A stretch of DNA of 17,166 nt from an uncultured Collinsella sp. (GCA_902496945.1 CABVDE010000039.1:1-17166); one strand, 5' to 3'; counted from the first letter of the stretch, positions 6,477-14,071 are shown. Notes: generated by a model from the sequence alone, not told the origin. Numbers and translations are program-made.

Positions 6477-6532
6477 CAGGAGTCAGAAAAACTTCTAGCT
6501 CCTGAATAATGTTGCGGACTGCGATTTGCGAT

Positions 6533-7072
6533 TTATTCGAGATGCTCTTCAATCCGAGCCCTCAGAAGGGCAATGGCTGTGGGTATTCCAATTGCGGCGG
6601 CTAATTCGGCTTTATCCAAAACCTGTATGCTAAAGCACGATTGTTTATCACATTGAAGGACGATAACTGAAGATAGCTTCACTTCCCGTTGGCTGAATAT
6701 ATCGTAATCTCCAAATAGGAAGTTACCTTTTATTGTGTAATTCGGTATGTTCGTTACGCACTTCATCTCAAGTCTGTTTAGGCCATAATCGAACACCGCA
6801 ACTTCCTTGTGTTCGATGATGAGCGCAACCCTGGGCATGTTGCTAAAACCACCGTCGACAACCGTAAAGAGCTCTTCATTTGTATCGTCGTAAACGGTGT
6901 ATTTAAGACTCAATAACTGTCCTAGTGGCCCTGTGAACCCATGCTTTTTGATGTTAAGGTTGTCTCCCGCTGGGTTGATGAGAGCTAGGGTATGCGGATA
7001 AGGATTACCTTCAATTGAGATTTGATATTCGTTTGTAGACGTCTCACTCGGTTTAGGACCAGTAGCCATCAT
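6533..7072 (-). CDS. Uncharacterised protein, possibly LURP-one-like fold
   Basis: This 179-residue protein has no close family I recognise with certainty. From about residue 42 it shows alternating short strands (LLSLKYTVYDDTNEELFTVV, then IKGNFLFGDYDIFSQREVK, then CFSIQVLDK) ending in a helix A-A-I-G-I-P-T-A-I-A-L-L. That order of G-x-x-x-x-x-x-Y-x-I, a charged strand and a final alanine-rich helix resembles the LURP-one/YxjI (tubby-like) barrel, which binds lipids or membranes in some relatives. There is no signal peptide and no membrane segment. The start ATG (7072) has only a weak GAGG upstream, and a second ATG follows directly. The DNA is clearly AT-richer than neighbouring genes and uses codons rare elsewhere in the window, suggesting recent acquisition. 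It converges on the yoaK-like gene and is divergent from fucO. Confidence 0.7.
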   Translation of the reverse strand: MMATGPKPSETSTNEYQISIEGNPYPHTLALINPAGDNLNIKKHGFTGPLGQLLSLKYTVYDDTNEELFTVVDGGFSNMPRVALIIEHKEVAVFDYGLNRLEMKCVTNIPNYTIKGNFLFGDYDIFSQREVKLSSVIVLQCDKQSCFSIQVLDKAELAAAIGIPTAIALLRARIEEHLE

Positions 7073-7220
7073 GCGTCATCGCCTCGATCGAATTGGCACC
7101 GACTTCTGCTTCGTGCGGAGAATTATGCAGTACGTCGCAATACATACAGTTGCAATAGCCGCATGGGCAATTTCCAACAAAATGAATGATGCTATTTGCT
7201 GCATGCATGCGATTTACTAT

Positions 7221-7249
7221 AAAGTACCCTTATATAAACGTATCGTCAA
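7221..7249 (-). promoter_or_regulatory. Probable sigma-70-type promoter of the hypothetical gene
   Basis: On the minus strand TTGACG (plus 7244-7249) and TACTTT (plus 7221-7226) are separated by exactly 17 bases. The implied leader is about 140 bases. Confidence 0.5.
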
Positions 7250-7315
7250 TCATATATTGCTAAAACAGAAACAATTTATAGACTGAGTTGGTCGTATTCT
7301 TTGGACGATTGCTCC

Positions 7316-7424
7316 TATAATCTAGCCTTCGCTGCTGTCGGGAGGGAAGGTTAGGACTCCGTTATCATGTTGAAACGCTTTAACTAATTTGACGTTCTCA
7401 CGTGTTTTTCGTTTCAAAAGCGTT
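7316..7424 (+). promoter_or_regulatory. Candidate fucO promoter and operator-like inverted repeats
   Basis: TATAAT at 7316-7321 is a perfect -10 box, though no good -35 sits at the right distance. Downstream, TTGAAAC (7370-7376) is inverted as GTTTCAA (7411-7417), and AACGCTTT (7374-7381) is inverted as AAAGCGTT (7417-7424). The half-sites recall LacI/CcpA-type operators but do not match the cre consensus exactly. Confidence 0.35.
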
Positions 7425-7483
7425 AGGATGGGACTCATAGCGTGGGGCGTAATGGGTGCCCCGCACACGATGGGAGGCTATCA

Positions 7484-8650
7484 ATGGCTAATCGTTTCGT
7501 TCTCAATACCATCTCTTATCATGGTTCCGGCGCCATCAAGGAGATCCCCGTTGAGCTCCAGCGTCGCGGCTACAAGAAGATCTTCGTCTGCTCCGACCCC
7601 GACCTGGTCAAGTTTGGCGTTACCGCTAAGGTGACCGACGAGCTCGACGCTGCCGGCATCGCTTGGAGCCTCTACTCCGAGATTAAGCCCAACCCCACCA
7701 TCCAGAACGTCAAGGACGGCGTCGAGGCCTTCAAGGCCGCCGAGGCTGACGCTATCGTGACCATCGGTGGCGGCTCCTCCATGGACACCGCTAAGGCCAT
7801 CGGCACCATCATCAACAACCCCGAGTTCGCTGATGTCCGCAGCCTCGAGGGCGTTGCTCCCACCAAGAACCACGCCGTGTTCACCATCGCCGTGCCGACG
7901 ACTGCCGGTACCGCCGCTGAGGTGACCATCAACTACGTCATCACCGACCCCGAGAAGGTCCGCAAGTTCGTGTGCGTCGACACCAACGACGCCCCCGAGG
8001 TCGCCGTCGTCGACCCCGACATGATGGCTTCCATGCCCGCCGGCCTCACCGCTTCCACCGGTATGGACGCTCTGACCCACGCCATCGAAGGCTACACCAC
8101 CTTGGGTGCCTGGGAGCTTTCCGACATGTTCCACTTTGAGGCCATTAAGCTGATCAGCGAGAGCCTGCGCGACGCCGTCGCCGAGGCCAAGTCCGGCCAG
8201 CCCGGCTCCGGCCGCGAGGGCATGGCTCTTGGCCAGTATGTCGCCGGCATGGGCTTCTCCAACGTTGGCCTGGGTATCGACCATGCCATGGCTCACACCC
8301 TGTCCGCTCACTACGACACCCCGCACGGCGTCGCTTGCGCCATGCTGCTGCCGATCGCCATGGAGTTCAACAAGCCGGTCTGCGCCGAGCGCCTGGCCAA
8401 GGTCGCCGTCGCCATGGGCGTTGACACCACGGGCATGAGCACCGACGAGGCCGCCGACGCTGCCATCGCCGCTGTTAAGCAGCTCTCTGCCGACGTGAAC
8501 ATCCCGCACGTCTGCGAGGCCATGAAGGCTGACGAGATTGAGGTTTTGGCCAAGGACGCCATGGCAGACGCCTGCTTCCCGGGTAACCCGCGCGAGGCGA
8601 CGCTCGAAGACGTCATCGAGCTCTTCAAGAAGATCTGCCCGGCTGCTTAA
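7484..8650 (+). CDS. fucO: Lactaldehyde reductase / 1,2-propanediol oxidoreductase, iron-type alcohol dehydrogenase
   Basis: The protein has 388 residues, beginning M-A-N-R and resembling E. coli FucO along its whole length. GGGAGG lies 7 bases before the ATG. FucO reduces L-lactaldehyde, from fucose or rhamnose breakdown, to 1,2-propanediol with NADH, regenerating NAD+ under anaerobiosis. The NAD-binding G-G-G-S-S-M-D is at 95-101; P-T-T-A-G-T-A-A-E-V at 138-147; metal ligands fit D195, H199, H267 and H281 (M-D-A-L-T-H, D-H-A-M-A-H and T-P-H-G contexts). No other fucose or rhamnose gene is nearby, so it may instead serve as a general alcohol/aldehyde redox valve. Codon choice is unusually strict (AAG, AAC, GAC, GCC, CTG), suggesting very high expression. 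It is followed 10 bases later by a palindromic element. Confidence 0.92.
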   Translation: MANRFVLNTISYHGSGAIKEIPVELQRRGYKKIFVCSDPDLVKFGVTAKVTDELDAAGIAWSLYSEIKPNPTIQNVKDGVEAFKAAEADAIVTIGGGSSMDTAKAIGTIINNPEFADVRSLEGVAPTKNHAVFTIAVPTTAGTAAEVTINYVITDPEKVRKFVCVDTNDAPEVAVVDPDMMASMPAGLTASTGMDALTHAIEGYTTLGAWELSDMFHFEAIKLISESLRDAVAEAKSGQPGSGREGMALGQYVAGMGFSNVGLGIDHAMAHTLSAHYDTPHGVACAMLLPIAMEFNKPVCAERLAKVAVAMGVDTTGMSTDEAADAAIAAVKQLSADVNIPHVCEAMKADEIEVLAKDAMADACFPGNPREATLEDVIELFKKICPAA

Positions 8651-8660
8651 TGTGACGGGA

Positions 8661-8788
8661 CGGGGCGAGACCCCACCCTTCCCCAAGAACGTCCTCGGAC
8701 ATGTCGGAGGCCCCGCTGCGCGCTTTGCGCGGCGGGGCCTCCTTCTGTCCTGCGGAGTGTTCTTGGGGAAGGGTGGGGTCTCGCCCCG
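8661..8788. mobile_element. 128-bp element with perfect 30-bp terminal inverted repeats (MITE- or BIME-like)
   Basis: The arms 8661-8690 and 8759-8788 are perfect 30-base reverse complements (outer end CGGGGCGAGACCCC). The 68-base centre holds a second strong hairpin (8706-8742) and a small imperfect palindrome (CCTCGGACATGTCGGAGG, 8693-8710). It carries no open frame of its own. I see no flanking target duplication, so mobility is not shown. It could be a miniature transposable element, a palindromic REP-type element, or simply an elaborate terminator between fucO and the peptidase gene. Confidence 0.6.
8706..8742 (+). terminator. Strong hairpin at the centre of the inverted-repeat element
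   Basis: A 16-position stem, 8706-8721 with 8727-8742 (left arm GGAGGCCCCGCTGCGC, one wobble), has a 5-base loop and is followed by TTCTGT. The T run is short, but it is the likely fucO transcription end. Confidence 0.5.
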
Positions 8789-8915
8789 GCACATAATCGG
8801 AAGGGGCACTGTTCGGAAGAGCTCGATGGGTCATCTCGCTGAGTAAAAGATGGTTCGTAGTGTTATCGTTGTTGGGGCTTTTACTGATTACGGGATGTTG
8901 ACTTTGGAGTTGTGG

Positions 8916-9947
8916 ATGGTGTCCCAGATGGATTCTACGCTCGCCTATATTACTGACCAGTTGAAGGCGCTTACCTCGATTGCTTCGCCTACGGGCTTTA
9001 CCCGTGCGGCGACCGATTATCTGCTGGAGACGCTTCGCGATATGGGGTTTGGGCCCGAGCGTTCCAATAAGGGCAACGTGCACGTTGAGCTTGGTGGCGA
9101 GGGCGAGCCGCTGGTGCTTGCAAGCCATGTTGACACGCTTGGCGCCATGGTGCGTTCCATTAAGGACAATGGCCGCCTGCGCCCCACGACGCTTGGCGGG
9201 CACCAGTGGTCTACGGCCGATGGCGAGAACTGCACTGTCTACACGCGTGACGGCAATATCTACACAGGTGTGGTCCTCAACACCGAGCCTTCGGCGCATG
9301 TGGCCGATGAGCCGGTCAAGACCATCGAGAAGAACATGGAGATCCTGCTCGACGAGAATGTCGACAGCAAGGATGACGTGCTCGAGCTGGGTATTCGGAC
9401 AGGCGACATCATCGCCATGGATCCGCGTACCACGGTGACGGAGAGCGGCTACATCAAGAGCCGCTTTTTGGACGACAAGCTGTCTGCGGCGATTCTGCTG
9501 GGTTTGGCGCGTGCTGTCGCCGCTGGCGAGGTGACGCTTTCTCGCAAGGTGTCGCTGCTCTTTACCGTGTACGAGGAGGTCGGCCACGGCGGCGCCTTCG
9601 TGCCGGCCGATACGCGCGAGATGATCAGCGTTGACATGGGCTGCGTGGGCGACGACCTGGGCTGCACCGAGCGCATGGTGTCGATTTGCGCCAAGGATTC
9701 GGGCGGTCCGTACAACTACGACCTGGTGACGACGCTGTCCAACATCGCGCGCGAGCTGGAGCTCGATTACGCCATCGACGTGTATCCGCACTACGGCTCC
9801 GACGTCGAGGCCACGCTCTCGGCCGGCTACGACATTCGCCATGGTCTGATCGGCCCCGGCGTGTACGCAAGCCACAACTACGAGCGCAGCCACATCGACG
9901 GCGTGCGCAACACCTATGAGCTCGTCCGCGCTTACGTGCAGCGCTAA
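8916..9947 (+). CDS. M42-family metallopeptidase (glutamyl/deblocking aminopeptidase type)
   Basis: The protein has 343 residues. The ATG at 8916 is preferred because GGAG (8906-8909) lies 6 bases upstream; in-frame ATGs at 8850, 8895 and 8928 are alternatives. The M42 active-site series is present: H71-V-D (first metal ligand), D186 in F-L-D-D-K (bridging), E220-E221 in Y-E-E-V-G-H-G-G-A (catalytic base and ligand), D240 in S-V-D-M-G, and H320 in A-S-H. These cytosolic, large self-compartmentalising enzymes trim N-terminal residues from short peptides left by proteasome-like or Clp proteases. It stands alone between two palindromic elements, convergent with mnmA. Nothing indicates membrane location or secretion. 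The exact residue specificity cannot be read from the sequence. Confidence 0.92.
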   Translation: MVSQMDSTLAYITDQLKALTSIASPTGFTRAATDYLLETLRDMGFGPERSNKGNVHVELGGEGEPLVLASHVDTLGAMVRSIKDNGRLRPTTLGGHQWSTADGENCTVYTRDGNIYTGVVLNTEPSAHVADEPVKTIEKNMEILLDENVDSKDDVLELGIRTGDIIAMDPRTTVTESGYIKSRFLDDKLSAAILLGLARAVAAGEVTLSRKVSLLFTVYEEVGHGGAFVPADTREMISVDMGCVGDDLGCTERMVSICAKDSGGPYNYDLVTTLSNIARELELDYAIDVYPHYGSDVEATLSAGYDIRHGLIGPGVYASHNYERSHIDGVRNTYELVRAYVQR

Positions 9948-9958
9948 CGATGCAGCGG

Positions 9959-9988
9959 CCTCGGCTGGTACAGCAGTACCGACCGAGG
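9959..9988 (+). terminator. Imperfect hairpin after the M42 peptidase gene
   Basis: CCTCGGCTGGTAC (9959-9971) pairs with GTACCGACCGAGG (9976-9988) except for two central mismatches, with a 4-base loop. No clear T run follows, so it is a weak terminator candidate. Confidence 0.35.
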
Positions 9989-10000
9989 GCGTCCTCTCTA

Positions 10001-10067
10001 AGTTGCGGTGAAATAGGGACTGTTTAGCGGTTTTAAGCGCTTGAACAGTCCCTATTTCACCGCAACT
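10001..10067. repeat. Large palindromic intergenic element with 24-bp perfect arms
   Basis: The arms 10001-10024 and 10044-10067 are perfect reverse complements; the loop is 19 bases and contains AAGCGCTT. The arm includes TGAAATAGGGACTGT, close to the core of the palindrome at 6448-6476. It sits between the convergent M42 peptidase and mnmA genes and could stop transcription from both sides. Confidence 0.8.
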
Positions 10068-10082
10068 AATGAAGGGGTGGGG

Positions 10083-11183
10083 TTATTTGATGGCGCCGGT
10101 CACCGTGCCACCGCCGAGGACGACGTCGCCGCGGTAGACAACGACGGCCTGGCCGGGGGCGATGGCCCGTTGCGGCTCGTCGAAGGTCAGGAGCATCTGC
10201 CCGTCTTCGCCGCGCGTAAGGGTCGCTGTCTGGTCTTTCTGACGGTAGCGGTACTTGGCACCTACGCGAATGCCGCCGGCGTCGAGTTCCGCCTCCATAC
10301 GTGCGTCCGGTGCGCTCCAGATCCACTCATCGGCCGTAAGGGCAGCAGCGGTCAGGTCCTCGGCCTCGCCCAGATGCACGGTGTTGTTGGCGGCGTCGAC
10401 GCCCGTCACATACACGGGATGCGCCATCGCGACGCCCAGGCCCTTGCGCTGGCCGATGGTATAGCGCAGCGCGCCGTTGTGGCGCCCAACCACGCTGCCG
10501 TCGCGCCATACGATGTCGCCCGGTGCAGCGGCATGTCCGCAGCGGCGCTCGATATAGCCTGCGTAGTCGCCGTCGGGAATAAAGCAGATGTCCTCGCTTT
10601 CGGCTTTCTTGGCGTTGGTAAAGCCCTGTTCGGCGGCAATGCGGCGCACGTCGCGTTCCTTATCAAGGCCCGCCAGCGGAAAAATCGTGTGCGCGAGGCG
10701 CTCTTGCGTAAGCGAATACAAAAAGTAGCTCTGGTCCTTTTTGGGATCCTCGCCGCGGTGCAGCTGCCACGTGCCATCGGGCGTCTGGCTCGTCTTGGCG
10801 TAATGGCCCGTGGCGATATAGTCGCAGTCCATGCTCAGCGCAGCGTCCAGCAGCGCGCCAAACTTGATGTGACGGTTGCAGATAATACAGGGGTTGGGCG
10901 TCAGTCCCTCCTGGTAGGCGGTCACAAAGCGCTCGATCACGCTACGGTCGAACGTCTGCTGCAGGTCGAGCACGTGGTGGGGGATGCCGATGCGCTCGGC
11001 AACAGCCTTCGCGTCGGCGATGTCGCGGTCGACTTTGCTCATGCCCGTGACGGGATCGGGTGCGGGGCAGGTGAGGCACATCGTGGCGCCAACGCATTCG
11101 TAGCCCTGGCTTTTGAGCAGGTACGCGGTCACGCTGGAATCGACGCCGCCGCTCATGGCGACGAGCACGCGCTTGTTGTGCAT
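10083..11183 (-). CDS. mnmA: tRNA-specific 2-thiouridylase MnmA
   Basis: The protein has 366 residues, a normal length for the family. The ATG at 11183 follows AAGGAG nine bases upstream. MnmA activates U34 of Lys, Glu and Gln tRNAs with ATP and inserts sulfur to make 2-thiouridine. The PP-loop S-G-G-V-D-S-S is at 11-17. The two catalytic cysteines fit C102 (in N-P-C-I-I-C-N) and C200 (in S-E-D-I-C-F-I-P). The C-terminal RNA-binding barrel is intact to the end. An extra cysteine pair in T-M-C-L-T-C-P (36 and 39) near the N-terminus is noteworthy. It lies downstream of cysK on the same strand but is separated from it by a terminator, so it probably has its own promoter. Sulfur normally comes from a cysteine desulfurase, not seen in this window. 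Confidence 0.95.
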   Translation of the reverse strand: MHNKRVLVAMSGGVDSSVTAYLLKSQGYECVGATMCLTCPAPDPVTGMSKVDRDIADAKAVAERIGIPHHVLDLQQTFDRSVIERFVTAYQEGLTPNPCIICNRHIKFGALLDAALSMDCDYIATGHYAKTSQTPDGTWQLHRGEDPKKDQSYFLYSLTQERLAHTIFPLAGLDKERDVRRIAAEQGFTNAKKAESEDICFIPDGDYAGYIERRCGHAAAPGDIVWRDGSVVGRHNGALRYTIGQRKGLGVAMAHPVYVTGVDAANNTVHLGEAEDLTAAALTADEWIWSAPDARMEAELDAGGIRVGAKYRYRQKDQTATLTRGEDGQMLLTFDEPQRAIAPGQAVVVYRGDVVLGGGTVTGAIK

Positions 11184-11212
11184 GGGGAGGTTCTCCTTGG
11201 TGGCATGCGGCC

Positions 11213-11251
11213 AAAAAAGAAAAGCGGCGCGGGAGGCTGGTTCCGCGCCGC
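11213..11251 (-). terminator. Rho-independent terminator of cysK (minus strand)
   Basis: GCGGCGCGG (11224-11232) and CCGCGCCGC (11243-11251) form a perfect 9-bp stem. On the minus strand it is followed by TTTTCTTTTTT (plus 11213-11223). It lies about 115 bases after the cysK stop and just upstream of the mnmA ribosome site. Confidence 0.85.
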
Positions 11252-11255
11252 AGAC

Positions 11256-11293
11256 ATTGTAGCAAGTTCGGGTGCTTCGTGGGACACCCGAAC
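11256..11293 (-). promoter_or_regulatory. Possible mnmA -10 box and 9-bp inverted repeat
   Basis: On the minus strand TACAAT (plus 11256-11261) is a good -10 box but lies upstream of the cysK terminator. Next to it GTTCGGGTG (11266-11274) is inverted as CACCCGAAC (11285-11293), covering the -35 position. If this is the mnmA promoter, its transcript must pass the terminator, which could then act as an attenuator. Confidence 0.35.
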
Positions 11294-11364
11294 GAGATGG
11301 GCTCAGGCCGCCAGAAGAGAGGGGAGACCGGCTTGCCTTGGGCTCATCCGTTCAGCAACAGGAA

Positions 11365-12303
<939 letters not shown>

Positions 12304-12367
12304 GGTGAACCTCCAAAGTGTTCAAGTTGCTGGATACCGTGTGGTTTTACGGTGTGTCTGACAGTTA

Positions 12368-12437
12368 AACCTACAAACCTAATAGGTTGTTCGCTTAGCT
12401 GTTGGAAAGCATACTAGACAGTAAAGCCTAGTAATGC
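12368..12437. promoter_or_regulatory. Palindromic operator-like sites between cysK and the Rrf2 gene
   Basis: AACCTA-A-TAGGTT (12376-12388) is a perfect palindrome around one base, with another AACCTA directly before it (12368-12373). GCATACTAG (12409-12417) is inverted as CTAGTAATGC (12428-12437) with one extra base. CCTA/TAGG pieces continue to about 12450. The AT-rich dyads in a divergent promoter suit Rrf2-type binding. Confidence 0.5.
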
Positions 12438-12492
12438 AATAGGAAATAGGAGATTATTACGAGTTGATTAACCTTCTTGACGGGAATGGGTA

Positions 12493-12520
12493 TTTTCAAA
12501 ACCAATTTTTCGGCTAGAAT
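12493..12520 (+). promoter_or_regulatory. Candidate promoter of the Rrf2 regulator gene
   Basis: TTTTCA (12493-12498) and TAGAAT (12515-12520) are separated by 16 bases, 36 bases before the ATG at 12557. A nearby TTGACG (12477-12482) has no -10 at 17 bases. Confidence 0.4.
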
Positions 12521-12556
12521 TTCTACGAATTAAAAGACCGAAAGGCAGCAATATAC

Positions 12557-12985
12557 ATGTTAGTTTCTACAAAGGGCAGGTACGCCCTGCGCGTTATGGT
12601 CGACTTGGCCGAGCACCAGGCGACCGGTCGCATCCCGCTCAAGGAGATTGCGGCGCGCCAGGGGATTTCCGAGAAATATCTCGAGAATATTCTGGCGACG
12701 CTCGTGCGCGCCAATATGCTCTCGGGCATGCGCGGCAAGGGCGGCGGCTATGTGCTCACGCGCCCGCCCGAGCAGTACACGGTGGGCGAGATCCTGCGCC
12801 TAACCGAGGGCAGCTTGGCGCCGGTTGCCTGCCTAGATGGCGACTGCAAGGGCTGCTCGCGATCGGATGAGTGCCCCACGCTCGATGTGTGGAAGAACCT
12901 GGACAAGCTCATCAACGACTACCTCGATGGCGTGACGCTCGATCAGCTTGTCGCCCCCAACGAGGGCTACGATTACGTGATCTAG
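12557..12985 (+). CDS. Rrf2-family transcriptional regulator (IscR/CymR-like)
   Basis: The protein has 142 residues. The N-terminus (M-L-V-S-T-K-G-R-Y-A-L-R) and winged helix-turn-helix with I-S-E-K-Y-L-E-N-I-L (37-46) and the wing G-K-G-G-G-Y-V-L (60-67) are typical of Rrf2 proteins. Four cysteines lie at 92, 97, 100 and 106, spaced C-x4-C-x2-C-x5-C. IscR holds a [2Fe-2S] cluster with three cysteines in this loop, while CymR lacks them and senses cysteine synthase by contact. The cysteine cluster favours an Fe-S sensor; the divergent cysK favours a CymR-like task. A regulator joining both signals is possible but is inference. It ends 20 bases before a terminator. Confidence 0.92.
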   Translation: MLVSTKGRYALRVMVDLAEHQATGRIPLKEIAARQGISEKYLENILATLVRANMLSGMRGKGGGYVLTRPPEQYTVGEILRLTEGSLAPVACLDGDCKGCSRSDECPTLDVWKNLDKLINDYLDGVTLDQLVAPNEGYDYVI

Positions 12986-13005
12986 GGCTCTAACGAAATG
13001 TGATG

Positions 13006-13042
13006 GCGCGGGCCGACCTGTGGTGGGTCGGCCCGCGCTTTA
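13006..13042 (+). terminator. Terminator after the Rrf2 gene
   Basis: A perfect 13-bp stem, 13006-13018 with 13026-13038 (left arm GCGCGGGCCGACC), has a 7-base loop and is followed by TTTAT. It lies between convergent genes; the minus-strand side lacks a T run. Confidence 0.8.
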
Positions 13043-13053
13043 TGTCAATTGGG

Positions 13054-13419
13054 CTAATCGCCTGCAATGCTATCGAGGATACTGCGGGTAATGGACACCA
13101 GGATCGCGCCCATAAAGGCCGAACCAAAGCTGGCGATGGAGATGCCCGCACCCAGAATATTGACCGACAGGTAGCTGGCAAGCTCGAGCATAAAGCTGTT
13201 GACCACGAGCTGGAAGATACCCAGCGTGATAATGGTGAGCGGCAGCGAGATAACCGTGAGGAACGGTTTGACGAGCGAATCGACAATGTTAAGGAACAGT
13301 CCCACGAAGGCGAAACAGACCCAGGCGTCGGCAAGGCCGAAGGGCTGGATGCCGGGGACGAGGAACGTGGCAATCGCGATGGCGATTGAGGTCAAAAGCC
13401 AGTTGAGCAAAAAGCGCAT
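13054..13419 (-). CDS. Phage holin family / YvlD-like small membrane protein
   Basis: The protein has 121 residues. The ATG at 13419 is chosen because AAAGGA lies about 8 bases upstream; the frame extends to 13461 without a better start. It shows four hydrophobic segments. The pattern M-R-F-L-L-N-W-L-L, then V-P-G-I-Q-P-F, L-V-K-P-F-L-T-V-I-S-L-P-L-T-I-I-T-L-G, and a second half repeating the motif, matches the PF04020/YvlD family. Despite the database label 'phage holin', most members are chromosomal and linked to envelope stress rather than lysis. No lysin or phage gene is nearby. It stands alone, convergent with the Rrf2 gene, so no partner is suggested. Confidence 0.85.
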   Translation of the reverse strand: MRFLLNWLLTSIAIAIATFLVPGIQPFGLADAWVCFAFVGLFLNIVDSLVKPFLTVISLPLTIITLGIFQLVVNSFMLELASYLSVNILGAGISIASFGSAFMGAILVSITRSILDSIAGD

Positions 13420-13743
13420 AGTGGGGATCCTTTCTTGCGCGGGATGTGGTGAAAAGTGCAAGGGGCCCTTGCCTTTGCGATATGGGTAGGTGCGCGGGCA
13501 CGCCGCCTTGTTTGGACGCCCATTGTCTCAGATGTTCGTGGAGCTTACGTGCGCATTTTGTTTCAAAACGGCGTTCGTCCTAAAAAACGTGCCGCTGGCA
13601 GAGAGTCTTGTCGCTTTAGTTTGGTGGTGTGCTAAACTGCAACGGGCAAAAGCCACAGGCGTTGCCCTATTGCATATTACGGGCAAACGATGCCCGATGT
13701 CAGTATCAACTTCGATGCCTTTTGGCGGGTTTGGCGGTGATCG
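13420..13743. other. Divergent intergenic region with two tandem hairpins before the YerC-like gene
   Basis: About 320 bases carry no convincing gene; a frame over 13490-13747 lacks family resemblance and a ribosome site. A weak promoter for the downstream gene is possible at TTGTCG (13608-13613) and TAAACT (13633-13638), though the 19-base spacer is long. GGGCAA (13644-13649) pairs with TTGCCC (13662-13667), and GGGCA (13681-13685) with TGCCC (13691-13695): two small hairpins starting with the same bases in the presumed leader. Confidence 0.45.
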
Positions 13744-14043
13744 ATGAATATCGAGAACATGTTTGACAAGCCTGATGTCAAGCAGCTACTCCACGCATTT
13801 AGTCTTTTGGATGACGAGAAGGATGTCCAAGCGTTTTTGACCGATATCTGCACGCCGCGCGAGATTTGCGATCTCTCCCAGCGCTTGCAGGTCGCGCGTT
13901 ATCTGGACGAGGGTGAGCCCTATGTTGAGGTTCAGGCCCGTACCGGCGCTTCGTCCACCACGGTGAGCCGTGTGTCCAAGGCGCTCAACGGCGAGTACGG
14001 CGGCTATCGCAAGATCCTCATCAAGCTGGAGGATGGCGAGTAA
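13744..14043 (+). CDS. YerC/YecD-family TrpR-related DNA-binding protein
   Basis: The protein has 99 residues. It is preceded by the weak ribosome-like GGTGA. Residues 32-81 follow the TrpR-superfamily pattern: L-T-D-I-C-T-P-R-E-I-C-D-L-S-Q-R-L-Q-V-A-R-Y-L, then a helix-turn-helix V-E-V-Q-A-R-T-G-A-S-S-T-T-V-S-R-V. The second helix with S-T-T-V-S-R-V-S is the DNA-reading helix. The ending N-G-E-Y-G-G-Y-R is typical of the YerC type rather than true TrpR. The target is unknown; no tryptophan gene is near. A terminator follows at once, so it is a single-gene unit upstream of the nuclease gene. The leader hairpins suggest additional RNA-level control. Confidence 0.9.
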   Translation: MNIENMFDKPDVKQLLHAFSLLDDEKDVQAFLTDICTPREICDLSQRLQVARYLDEGEPYVEVQARTGASSTTVSRVSKALNGEYGGYRKILIKLEDGE

Positions 14044-14071
14044 GCCAACGGCAAAAAACGAATTGCACAGA

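Larger units (their letters stand above)
7073..7483. other. AT-rich divergent intergenic region
   Basis: About 410 bases separate the hypothetical gene from fucO. The half nearer the hypothetical gene is AT-rich and contains its probable promoter (7221-7249). The half nearer fucO contains a TATAAT, a pair of inverted repeats and a small GC hairpin (GGGGC 7444-7448 with GCCCC 7458-7462) just before the fucO ribosome site. A 71-codon open frame at 7071-7286 has no ribosome site and is not called as a gene. Confidence 0.6.

Noticed and set aside
7071..7286. Small plus-strand frame of 71 codons in the AT-rich region
   Set aside because: There is no ribosome site, its start overlaps the start of the divergent gene, and it covers that gene's probable promoter.
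7481..8809. Minus-strand open frame of 442 codons rich in Gly, Val and Asp
   Set aside because: It is opposite fucO; the low-complexity make-up comes from fucO's strict codon choice.
8625..9893. Minus-strand open frame of 422 codons
   Set aside because: It is antisense to the M42 peptidase and runs through the inverted-repeat element; its composition is that of a shadow frame.
13054..13419. Prophage remnant suggested by the 'phage holin' family name
   Set aside because: The protein is of the chromosomal YvlD type and no lysin, integrase or structural gene is near.
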